A DNA stretch of 10,633 nucleotides from Spirochaetaceae bacterium (GTDB taxonomy: Bacteria > Spirochaetota > Spirochaetia > Treponematales > Breznakiellaceae), in assembly GCA_031255315.1 (NCBI GenBank), contig JAIRSS010000249.1, positions 1 to 10,633 on the forward strand, written 5' to 3'. The translations under genes were made by a program, and so were the position numbers. Below the pieces are notes generated by a model. That model was not told where the DNA came from. It was given only the letters and a program-made list of their open reading frames with translations, and ran no database searches. The first letter of the stretch is position 1. Each line of letters begins with the position of its first letter. Of this stretch, positions 5,041 through 10,633 are shown one piece after another.

Positions 5041-6930
5041 ATGGCATCGACATTTCAGGGGATTGAGATTGGTAAACGGGGGATTGCGGCCCATCAGCAG
5101 GCGCTCAATACTACCGGGCATAATCTTTCCAATGCTTCCAGCGAAGGTTATTCCCGGCAGCGGGTCGAAATATCGGCGTTTGATCCTATATATCTGCCGG
5201 GCCTTAACCGGGAGGAAACCCCCGGACAACTAGGCCAGGGGGCAATCATAGAGCGGATAGAGCGCGTCAGGGACCAGCTTCTGGACCGGCGTATTGTTGC
5301 CCAGGCCGGCGGGGAAGGATACTGGTCCGCCCGGGATCCCTATATTCGTATGATGGAACAGGCCTACCTGGAAGTAGGGGGGAATTCCATACGGGGAAAA
5401 ATGGACGCCTTTTGGGACGCCTGGCAGGAACTTTCGATATACCCTGCCGATACTCCGCCCCGGACGGCGGTGCTTGAGCGGGGCAAGACCCTGATTGACG
5501 GCATACACGAGCGGTACAAGAGCCTCAAGGGTCTTCAGGATATGGCCGAGGAAGACGTAAGGCTCACTGTGGACAAGGTTAACAACCTGTCCCGGGAAAT
5601 CGCCGGCCTGAACCGGGATATACAGCGCGTCAAGGCCCAGGGAGATAATCCCAACGACCTCTTGGATCGCCGGGATCTCCTGGTTGACCGTCTTTCGTCG
5701 ATTATTGATGTTACCGTGGACAGCCGGGATCCGGATGAATTCATGGTCCACACGGCGGGATTTGTTCTGGTTCAAGGCGGTATAGGCCGGCAGTTCGATC
5801 TGATTCAAGGCTCCGAAACTCAGGGGTATTCCCGGATCGTCTGGCGGGACACCGGGGACGATGCTCATTTTCAGGATGGAAGCCTGGCCGCCCTCGTGGA
5901 ACTGAGGGATCACACCATCCAGGAAGAGATTCAGAACCTGGACAGCATGACCATGAATTTTATCGATCTGGTAAACGAAGTACACCGTTCAGCCTATGGG
6001 ATCAATGGGGCGACGGGGCTTGATTTCTTTACGGAACATCCCTTTGTAACCAATGTGAACGGAAACTATGACCGGGACGGAGACGGGGCGTATGACTCAA
6101 GCTACATCTTTAGAATCAACGGCGTCAACGCTTTAGAAGAGCGGGAACAGGTGGGCCTTGAGGGGGTAATCACGCTTTCCGCCGCCGGGGGTACGGTGGA
6201 GGTTCCCTATCATCCCACTGACACGGTGGGTGATATTGTGAACCGGATCAACAATTCCGGCGCTGAAGTAGCGGCCCGGCTCAACCGGGACGGACGGCTT
6301 TCCCTGAAAGGGACTCCAGCGGAGGGGGCCCTTCTCCCCGGCGGTAATCCGGACTTTGTGATCCGCTATATTGAGGATTCAGGCCGTTTCCTCGCGGGGT
6401 ACGCCGGGGTTCTCAACGCTCCGGGTCCTGACGGCGCGTATGATTGGGGCGGTCCGGACGCGGCGGCGCTCTTGGCCGGCGGCGCGGCGGACAGGGCGGC
6501 GGCTCCCGTCGCGCATCCTTCAGGGTGGATCGATGTGAATCCCGCCCTGATTCGGGACCCCGGTTCAGTGGCTTCCGGTTTTGGGGAGAACGGCAGGGCC
6601 GCGAATCCCGGAAACGGGGACGCCGCGATGGCCGTAGCGGCTATTCGGAATACGGCGGTCATGGTGGGCCGGTTGGGGACCTTTGACGACTATTTTGCCG
6701 ATGCGGTAGGCCGGGTTGGTATGCTTGGCGCTCAGAGCCGGGATTCACTGGAGACCCAGAACCTCATCATGAAGCAACTTAAAGATATGCGGGAGTCTGT
6801 TTCCGGCGTTAATGTTGACGAGGAACTCTCGAACATGATCAAATATCAGCACGGGTATGCGGCGGCGGCCCGGTTCATCACCACGATGAATTCCATGCTG
6901 GATACGATTATTAATCGAATGGGGGTGTAA
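5041..6930 (+). CDS. flgK: Flagellar hook-associated protein 1 (FlgK)
   Basis: The 629-residue protein forms the first junction zone between hook and filament. The N-terminus carries the rod/hook-family motif TTGHNLSNASSEGYSRQRV (24-42), followed by a long alpha-helical D0/D1 region to about residue 220 (with the DNPNDLLDRRDLLVDRLS stretch). The C-terminus (about 595-629) is the matching amphipathic helix with VDEELSNMIKYQHGYAAAARF. Between them lies a variable domain that includes a flagellin/hook IN-type module (about 355-425) and an acidic DRDGDGAYD loop at 344-352 that fits the DxDxDGxxD calcium-binding pattern. The ATG follows AGGAGG closely. It is exported by the type III flagellar apparatus, so no signal peptide is expected. 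In spirochaetes the filament it supports lies in the periplasm. Length is slightly above the 545-residue enteric protein. Confidence 0.95.
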   Translation: MASTFQGIEIGKRGIAAHQQALNTTGHNLSNASSEGYSRQRVEISAFDPIYLPGLNREETPGQLGQGAIIERIERVRDQLLDRRIVAQAGGEGYWSARDPYIRMMEQAYLEVGGNSIRGKMDAFWDAWQELSIYPADTPPRTAVLERGKTLIDGIHERYKSLKGLQDMAEEDVRLTVDKVNNLSREIAGLNRDIQRVKAQGDNPNDLLDRRDLLVDRLSSIIDVTVDSRDPDEFMVHTAGFVLVQGGIGRQFDLIQGSETQGYSRIVWRDTGDDAHFQDGSLAALVELRDHTIQEEIQNLDSMTMNFIDLVNEVHRSAYGINGATGLDFFTEHPFVTNVNGNYDRDGDGAYDSSYIFRINGVNALEEREQVGLEGVITLSAAGGTVEVPYHPTDTVGDIVNRINNSGAEVAARLNRDGRLSLKGTPAEGALLPGGNPDFVIRYIEDSGRFLAGYAGVLNAPGPDGAYDWGGPDAAALLAGGAADRAAAPVAHPSGWIDVNPALIRDPGSVASGFGENGRAANPGNGDAAMAVAAIRNTAVMVGRLGTFDDYFADAVGRVGMLGAQSRDSLETQNLIMKQLKDMRESVSGVNVDEELSNMIKYQHGYAAAARFITTMNSMLDTIINRMGV

Positions 6931-6936
6931 TAAATT

Positions 6937-8184
6937 ATGAGACGGGTTTCTACCAATATGCCGAATACTGATATGCAGTATTACCTCAGGAGGCATGAAG
7001 AGGGGCTTTCCACCATGCAGTCCAGGATCGCCGCTCAAAAGCGGATTCTTGAACCTCGGGATGATCCTCTGGCCGCTTCCCACGCGGTACGGTACGAATC
7101 ATATCTCGCCCGGCTTGAGCGGTTCGAGAAGAACACGCTCTACGCCAAAGATCACTACAATGAAGCGGATTCCTATCTGCGGGAGAGCAACGACATACTC
7201 CAGCGGATACGGGACCTCTCGGTCCAGGGCGCGACGGGTACGTACGCGCCGGAAGACCTCAAGTATATGGCGGTAGAAATCAACGAGTTGCTCAAGGAAT
7301 TGGTTTCGCTTTCCAACGCCATAGGTTCCGACGGCAGACAGCTTTTTGCCGGAGACAAGGCGCTTACCGAGCCGTTCCGTATTGTGGAAGGCACTGTCCC
7401 CGGCGGCGGGGAAACAATGGTAGTCCGGGTGGAATACCGGGGCGCCGGCTCAGGGCGGAAGGCGGAAATAACCGATCGCGCCTATGCGGACCTGGATATT
7501 GGGGGAGGGGAGGCGTTTTGGGCGGAAAAGATGCAGATATACGCCACTGCGGATGCCACGGATTACCGGACGCCCGCGGACGGCGCCATCTATGTGGACG
7601 GTTATGAGATTCCTGTTACGATAGGAGATACGGTTCAGGCGATAGCGGCGAAGATAAACGATTCCTCCGCGCCGGTTAAAGCCTACATAGACCCAGAGAC
7701 AAACGGGCTTGCCCTGGAGGGGACTAATGCCCACCTTATACGTCTGGAGGATCGTGAGGGTTCCCAGGTTTTGCAGGACCTGGGGATCATCGCCCCGAAC
7801 AGCGATCCGGGCGCGCCCAACTGGCATCCCGGAGCGCGGGTTTCCGGCGGTTCCGCGTTTGACATGGTCATCCGCCTTCGGGACGCCCTGTTCCGGGGGG
7901 ACAGCGAATTTGTGGGCAGCCAGGGTATTGGAGGTATAGATTTAGCCCTGGCCAACATGCAGAGCCGCCTTGCCGTCAACGGCAGCCGACAGGAACGGGT
8001 GGAGCAGGCGTGGGAGCGGCTAAACCAGGAGATTCCCGGCGTAACCGCCGTATTGGGCCGGGAATCCGGCCTGGATGTCGCCACCGCGGCGACAGAACTC
8101 AGTATGATGCAGTTCGCCCATAAAGCGGCGCTGCAAACCGCCGCCAAGATATTGCCCCCAACGCTGCTTGATTTTTTACGCTAG
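6937..8184 (+). CDS. flgL: Flagellar hook-associated protein 3 (FlgL)
   Basis: The 415-residue product starts six bases after flgK, with its GGGGG ribosome site inside the flgK end. It has the flagellin-like N-terminal helices typical of FlgL (RRVSTNMPNTDMQYYLRRHE at 2-21, then EPRDDPLAASHAVRYES around 38-54) and a C-terminal helix (AATELSMMQFAHKAALQTAAKI). It makes the second junction zone, between FlgK and the flagellin filament. It is about 100 residues longer than the enteric protein; the extra length includes a domain near 215-290 (YVDGYEIPVTIGDTVQAIAA and onward) that looks like the same IN-type module seen in FlgK. Export would be through the flagellar type III system with FlgN help. 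Confidence 0.94.
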   Translation: MRRVSTNMPNTDMQYYLRRHEEGLSTMQSRIAAQKRILEPRDDPLAASHAVRYESYLARLERFEKNTLYAKDHYNEADSYLRESNDILQRIRDLSVQGATGTYAPEDLKYMAVEINELLKELVSLSNAIGSDGRQLFAGDKALTEPFRIVEGTVPGGGETMVVRVEYRGAGSGRKAEITDRAYADLDIGGGEAFWAEKMQIYATADATDYRTPADGAIYVDGYEIPVTIGDTVQAIAAKINDSSAPVKAYIDPETNGLALEGTNAHLIRLEDREGSQVLQDLGIIAPNSDPGAPNWHPGARVSGGSAFDMVIRLRDALFRGDSEFVGSQGIGGIDLALANMQSRLAVNGSRQERVEQAWERLNQEIPGVTAVLGRESGLDVATAATELSMMQFAHKAALQTAAKILPPTLLDFLR

Positions 8185-8207
8185 AATGAGAGGGGAGGTG
8201 TAGAGGC

Positions 8208-8651
8208 GTGAAGGTTGCGACGAAAGCCTACGGCGTTATAGAGGTAGATAAACACCAGAAAATCACCATCGCTTCCGGGCTTTTTGGGTTTGAATCATTT
8301 AAGGATTATGTACTTCTGGACGCCGAACGGCAGCCCTTCTATTGGCTTCAGTCTATGGACGCGGAGCGGGTTGCTTTTATTCTCGTCAATCCCTTTCTTT
8401 TCAGGCCGGATTATGAACTGGATATCGGCGATGAAGAGCTCGGGGAGATCGGCATTTCCGACCCTCAAAAGGCGTTGATTTTTTCTATTGTAACCATCCC
8501 GGCCGACGGGGGCCCCATGACCGCCAACCTCCAGGGGCCGCTGGTTATCAACCGGGAAACACGCCAGGGAAAGCAGTCCGTCCTTACGGATCCCCGATGG
8601 AGAACGAAGCATAACATTATGGATGAACTAGCTGCGGCGGGGAATCGCTGA
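8208..8651 (+). CDS. fliW: Flagellar assembly factor FliW
   Basis: The 147-residue protein has the FliW pattern: [24 protein letters not shown] at the start (6-29), [13 protein letters not shown] (61-73), the [17 protein letters not shown] core (95-111) and [11 protein letters not shown] (112-122). FliW binds flagellin and, when flagellin is exported, is free to bind CsrA and relieve its repression of flagellin translation. The start is GTG at 8208, supported by GGAGGT eight bases upstream; no ATG in frame would give the conserved N-terminus. Its TGA overlaps the ATG of csrA by one base, so the two antagonists are translationally coupled and made in fixed ratio. Confidence 0.95.
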   Translation: MKVATKAYGVIEVDKHQKITIASGLFGFESFKDYVLLDAERQPFYWLQSMDAERVAFILVNPFLFRPDYELDIGDEELGEIGISDPQKALIFSIVTIPADGGPMTANLQGPLVINRETRQGKQSVLTDPRWRTKHNIMDELAAAGNR

Positions 8652-8884
8652 TGCTGATACTATCCAGGAAAGTCAATGAAAAAATAATGATCGGAGACGA
8701 TATTTCCGTATCCATCATCGAAATTCGGGGCGATCAGGTGCGCTTGGGGGTAACGGCCCCTAAAAACGTTAAGGTTTTCCGCCGAGAGTTGTTTGACGCT
8801 ATTAAAGCGGAAAACAAAGCCGCCGTGGAATCGACCCCGGTATTTCCGGAACTGGACTTTGGCCTCCGGGGAGAACCGCTTTAA
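8651..8884 (+). CDS. csrA: Carbon storage/translational regulator CsrA
   Basis: The 77-residue protein matches CsrA throughout its core: [21 protein letters not shown] (1-21), then [17 protein letters not shown] (31-47). Leu4, Arg6 and Arg44, the usual RNA-contact positions, are present. The homodimer binds GGA-containing loops near ribosome sites and blocks translation. It is longer than the 61-residue enteric protein; the C-terminal extension (about 52-77) is common in species where CsrA is controlled by the protein FliW and not by small RNAs, and would offer the FliW-binding surface. The ATG overlaps the fliW stop (TGATG). It is the last gene of the flagellar operon; the next gene on the right is convergent. 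Confidence 0.96.
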   Translation: MLILSRKVNEKIMIGDDISVSIIEIRGDQVRLGVTAPKNVKVFRRELFDAIKAENKAAVESTPVFPELDFGLRGEPL

Positions 8885-8903
8885 TATACGGGGGGATCGA
8901 AGC

Positions 8904-8932
8904 GGGTTCCTGTTTTCCATTGTAACAGGCCC
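8904..8932 (+). terminator. Weak hairpin after csrA, possible terminator
   Basis: GGG-TT-CCTGTT (8904-8914) pairs with AACAGG-CCC (8924-8932), nine pairs with a two-base bulge, in the gap between the convergent csrA and tsaB genes. No U tract follows on either strand, so it is a poor intrinsic terminator by the usual rule, although it is the best candidate in the gap. Confidence 0.3.
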
Positions 8933-9005
8933 TAGTGTAATAGCGCGGGGTAACGGCGAGCGCACAGCTCCGTTGCTCCATGCTGAGGGGGTTCGGCGTC
9001 ACGCG

Positions 9006-9686
9006 CTAATGCACGAGGCGCGTCAATTCGGCGTCGCTTTTTCGTACATAGAGCGGACCTGACGCCGGGGAATCAATCATATTACGCATATAATATTCCT
9101 GGGAAATTGTCAGCAGTTCCCGGATTCCGCCGTATTTTCCCGCGGCGTCGACGCTGATTTTCCGGCTGCCTTCCATGAGGCGGGTAAGTTCCGGAAACAA
9201 CCGTGGGGCGTCAGGCCCGGTAAGCAGTAGATCGCCCGGTACATGAGCTGCGGTGTCGGCAATGTCCGCGGCGCCGGCATCCAGATACCCGGTTACCCGA
9301 TCCCGCCCCCGATAGAGGGCGGTGAAATACCGGCGCTTTTTGGCGTCTATGACAGGGATCACCACGCCGGGCCAGAAGGAAACCCGGGCGGCCAAGCAAT
9401 CTAGGGTGGGTACCGACACTACCGGGATACCCAGAGCCAGGGAAAGTCCTTTGGCCGCCGCATACCCTATTCTGAGACCCGTAAAGGAGCCGGGGCCTTT
9501 CATGCAGGCCGCAAAGTCCAATGCCCTTTTGTCCAGGCCGGAAATTTTCATGAGGGTATCCACCAAGACCATGAGCGTTTCCGAATGGGTGAGCCCTGCG
9601 TCATATTCGATAGACCACACCTCGTCCCCCGCGGAAACCGCAGCCCGCAGAACAGAAACCGCCGTGTCAATAGCAAGAATAATCAT
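9006..9686 (-). CDS. tsaB: tRNA threonylcarbamoyladenosine biosynthesis protein TsaB
   Basis: The 226-residue product shows the ASKHA-fold N-terminus MIILAIDTAVSVLRAAV (1-17), the THSETLM motif (33-39), the family hallmark KGPGSFTGLRIGYAAAKGL (63-81), VIDAKKRRYF (112-121) and the C-terminal PLYVRKSDAE. TsaB partners TsaD and TsaE in forming t6A at position 37 of ANN-decoding tRNAs. The ATG at 9686 is chosen because it begins exactly at the conserved MIILAIDT; a longer frame to 9755 would add 23 unrelated residues lying inside tsaE. It starts four bases after the tsaE stop with no strong ribosome site, so translation probably depends on coupling with tsaE. Confidence 0.93.
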   Translation of the reverse strand: MIILAIDTAVSVLRAAVSAGDEVWSIEYDAGLTHSETLMVLVDTLMKISGLDKRALDFAACMKGPGSFTGLRIGYAAAKGLSLALGIPVVSVPTLDCLAARVSFWPGVVIPVIDAKKRRYFTALYRGRDRVTGYLDAGAADIADTAAHVPGDLLLTGPDAPRLFPELTRLMEGSRKISVDAAGKYGGIRELLTISQEYYMRNMIDSPASGPLYVRKSDAELTRLVH

Positions 9687-9690
9687 ATTT

Positions 9691-10155
9691 TTATGCCGGG
9701 CATCCGCTCGGGATCCGAGTGGTGATTTTACGCCCCCCCTCCGGAAGAATTTCAAGTTCCACGATGACCGCCGCGGGGGGGATGGATGCGGGAATACGCT
9801 CGCTCCATTCGATTACGGAAACTCCGCCGCCGCTGAGGATTTCTTCTCCCCCCAAGGCGGAAAAATCATCGTCTCCATTTAAACGGTAGGCGTCAATATG
9901 GTAAAGGGGGATTTTTCCATCATATTCAGAAACGATGGTATAGGTAGGACTGGTTACCTCTTCTTCTATTCCGAGGAAACGGGCTATACCCTTAGTAAAG
10001 CAGGTTTTTCCCGCTCCGAGCTTTCCCCGCAAGGCTACAACGCTTCCCGGTTTTAAAGATTCGGCAAGCCGTTCCCCGGCGGCGCTGGTTTCTTCCGGAG
10101 AACCGGAAATAACGATTGTTTCAGTCAGGAAGCCCTCCGGAATCATCCAGTTCAT
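9691..10155 (-). CDS. tsaE: tRNA threonylcarbamoyladenosine biosynthesis ATPase TsaE
   Basis: The protein is up to 154 residues and carries the Walker A loop GKLGAGKT (44-51), the switch-like TSPTYTIVSEY (68-78), the YHIDAYRL motif (84-91) and a VIEWSERI strand (115-122), the full TsaE pattern. It drives the ATP-dependent cycle of the TsaB-TsaD complex in t6A synthesis. The start is uncertain. ATG at 10155 overlaps the preceding gene by 35 bases and has only a distant AGGAAA. A CTG at 10126-10128 lies five bases after a GGAGGG and would give the compact (M)TETIVISGSPEET start expected of the family. Downstream tsaB follows at four bases. Confidence 0.93.
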   Translation of the reverse strand: MNWMIPEGFLTETIVISGSPEETSAAGERLAESLKPGSVVALRGKLGAGKTCFTKGIARFLGIEEEVTSPTYTIVSEYDGKIPLYHIDAYRLNGDDDFSALGGEEILSGGGVSVIEWSERIPASIPPAAVIVELEILPEGGRKITTRIPSGCPA

Positions 10156-10384
10156 ACAAATATCGCTTTATTTCCTTCATCAGAGGGATAAGCGGGTAAT
10201 CCACCGGTTCCGCTAAGGTGACTAAAATATCCCGTACACCCGTTGGTTTTGTCTCTATTGTAAAATCAATAGCCCGCTCTATTTGTTTATCCATTAATTC
10301 CAGCACTAAAATACCGGAAAAAAGCCTGCGGTAGTAAATAGGAACATCTTTTCTCGTGATGTCTTTAACGTGAAGAACCTTCAT
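10121..10384 (-). CDS. Hypothetical 87-residue protein, first gene of the tsaE-tsaB operon
   Basis: I do not recognise a named family. The product (MKVLHVKDITRKD...) is a soluble, mixed alpha/beta protein with no signal peptide or membrane segment: a strand-rich start, a helix YYRRLFSGILVLELMDKQIERA (about 17-38), a second strand region (40-60) and a C-terminal helix PLIPLMKEIKRYLYELDD. It has no Cys. The ATG at 10384 is chosen because the longer frame (to 10573) would run through the structured leader and over the opposite ABC gene. The ribosome site is weak. It overlaps tsaE, so it is co-translated with it. Small proteins of this kind in front of tsaE could be spirochaete-specific; I cannot confirm this here. 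Confidence 0.7.
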   Translation of the reverse strand: MKVLHVKDITRKDVPIYYRRLFSGILVLELMDKQIERAIDFTIETKPTGVRDILVTLAEPVDYPLIPLMKEIKRYLYELDDSGGLPD

Positions 10385-10401
10385 TCGAATACAACCAACT
10401 A

Positions 10402-10407
10402 TATAAT
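10402..10407 (+). promoter_or_regulatory. Possible -10 box (TATAAT) facing the ABC transporter gene
   Basis: A perfect TATAAT at 10402-10407 on the plus strand has TTCATT (10380-10385) as the only -35-like hexamer, 16 bases away. If used, the message would begin near 10414 and carry the whole structured region as its leader. The same AT-rich patch read on the minus strand could instead serve the 87-aa gene. Confidence 0.3.
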
Positions 10408-10422
10408 TTCGTAAAAAGAGAG

Positions 10423-10452
10423 GCTTTCCCAAAACTAAAGTTTTGGGAAAGC
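10423..10452 (-). terminator. Perfect 13-bp stem-loop with U-rich tail (minus strand)
   Basis: GCTTTCCCAAAAC (10423-10435) and GTTTTGGGAAAGC (10440-10452) are exact reverse complements around a four-base loop. On the minus strand the stem is followed by CTCTCTTTTTAC, giving an intrinsic terminator 40 bases upstream of the 87-aa gene. No gene ends here on that strand, so it must stop a leader or small RNA. On the plus strand there is no U tract. Confidence 0.65.
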
Positions 10453-10513
10453 AACCGTGAAATTCGCGGTTTTGCAAGGCTGAACGCCGCGGACTTTCGT
10501 CCAAAAAAACCGC

Positions 10514-10523
10514 AAGACGTCTT
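10514..10523. promoter_or_regulatory. 10-bp perfect palindrome AAGACGTCTT, possible operator
   Basis: The sequence is self-complementary with no loop, so it can only act as double-stranded DNA. It lies about 20 bases before the ATG of the sugar ABC ATPase and near where a minus-strand leader transcript would begin, a position suited to a repressor of either gene. Confidence 0.25.
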
Positions 10524-10541
10524 TTGTACAGAGAAATACCA

Positions 10542-10633
10542 ATGACCATACTTTCAATGAAAAATATTTCCAAGACATTCTTCGGCGTAACGGTTCTTGA
10601 AAAAGTGGACTTTGAAGTCGAGGAAGGGGAGGT
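10542..10633 (+). CDS. Sugar-type ABC transporter ATP-binding protein, N-terminal fragment
   Basis: Only the first 30 codons are in the window. They read MTILSMKNISKTFFGVTVLEKVDFEVEEGE, which is the usual start of RbsA/MglA-type ATPases (the M-x-ISKTF-x-GV-x-x-L-x-x-V-x-F-x-V-x-x-GE pattern just before the Walker A loop). Such proteins have two ATPase halves and energise import of simple sugars or nucleosides with a membrane permease and a periplasmic binding protein. The ATG at 10542 has only a weak purine-rich GAGAAA upstream; an ATG at 10557 would also keep the conserved start. The Walker motifs lie beyond the edge, so the subfamily cannot be fixed. It is divergent from the tsaE-tsaB operon. 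Confidence 0.75.
   Translation, partial: MTILSMKNISKTFFGVTVLEKVDFEVEEGE

Larger units (their letters stand above)
10385..10541 (-). ncRNA. Structured leader with competing hairpins and a terminator, candidate attenuator or riboswitch
   Basis: On the minus strand, in order of transcription: GCGGTTTT (10506-10513) can pair with AAAACCGC (10466-10473), closing a loop that holds two hairpins, GGAC-GAAA-GTCC (10491-10502, a GNRA tetraloop) and GGC-GTTCA-GCC (10478-10488). The 3' arm of the outer stem can instead pair with the following CACGGTT (10453-10459 with 10465-10471). A 13-bp terminator hairpin follows. A GNRA loop only appears when the minus strand is read, and the U-rich run is also on that side, so the element should control the 87-aa/tsaE/tsaB operon. 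I do not recognise any known riboswitch class. Confidence 0.45.

Noticed and set aside
5230..5985. 251-codon open frame antisense to flgK
   Set aside because: It lies entirely inside the clearly coding flgK gene; the open frame follows from that gene's codon bias, and its protein has no recognisable domain.
8992..9035. Direct repeat TTCGGCGTC on both sides of the tsaB stop, and ACGCGC/GCGCGT pairing over it
   Set aside because: Both are short and GC-rich, as expected by chance here, with no U tract or element boundary.
10385..10573. 63-codon N-terminal extension of the 87-aa gene
   Set aside because: It would run through the terminator hairpin and the opposite ABC gene start, and the extra residues look like translated non-coding sequence.

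Overview
The window looks like chromosome from a spirochaete, most likely a Treponema of the termite-gut or environmental type. The reasons are the gene order (FlgN-like, flgK, flgL, fliW, csrA), the style of the FlgK, FlgL and FliW proteins, a short PD-(D/E)XK protein with 'MKETDR' coiled-coil repeats, and fairly GC-rich codon use. The assignment is an inference from protein character and synteny; no rRNA or other phylogenetic marker is present. There is no tRNA, rRNA, CRISPR array, insertion sequence or prophage.

Left part (1-2354). A minus-strand unit starts at a sigma70-like promoter (1900-1929). It encodes an unrecognised 70-residue protein and then, after exactly one in-frame stop codon, a secreted outer-membrane beta-barrel protein of the Wzi (capsule assembly) family that runs off the left edge. 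A gene-free, GC-rich, inverted-repeat-rich stretch of about 480 bases follows.

Middle part (2355-4499). A plus-strand PD-(D/E)XK nuclease-fold protein with a repeat-built coiled coil is convergent with a minus-strand hxlA-hxlB pair (3-hexulose-6-phosphate synthase and 6-phospho-3-hexuloisomerase). These two enzymes make up the ribulose monophosphate route: formaldehyde plus ribulose 5-phosphate gives hexulose 6-phosphate and then fructose 6-phosphate, and it can run in reverse. hxlA has a strong sigma70-like promoter and a leader carrying a palindrome.

Flagellar part (4451-8884). A sigma28-type (FliA) promoter precedes a tight plus-strand operon: a FlgN-like export chaperone, FlgK and FlgL (the two hook-filament junction proteins), FliW and CsrA. 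The logic is late flagellar assembly. The chaperone escorts FlgK/FlgL, and FliW and CsrA form the partner switch that ties flagellin level to CsrA translational repression.

Right part (8885-10633). A minus-strand operon encodes a small conserved-looking hypothetical protein, TsaE and TsaB; the last two are components of the t6A37 tRNA-modification machinery. Its leader (10385-10541) holds a perfect 13-bp stem-loop terminator and upstream hairpins that are mutually exclusive, which makes it the best candidate for an undescribed RNA regulator here. Divergent from it, the first 30 codons of a sugar-type ABC transporter ATPase run off the right edge.
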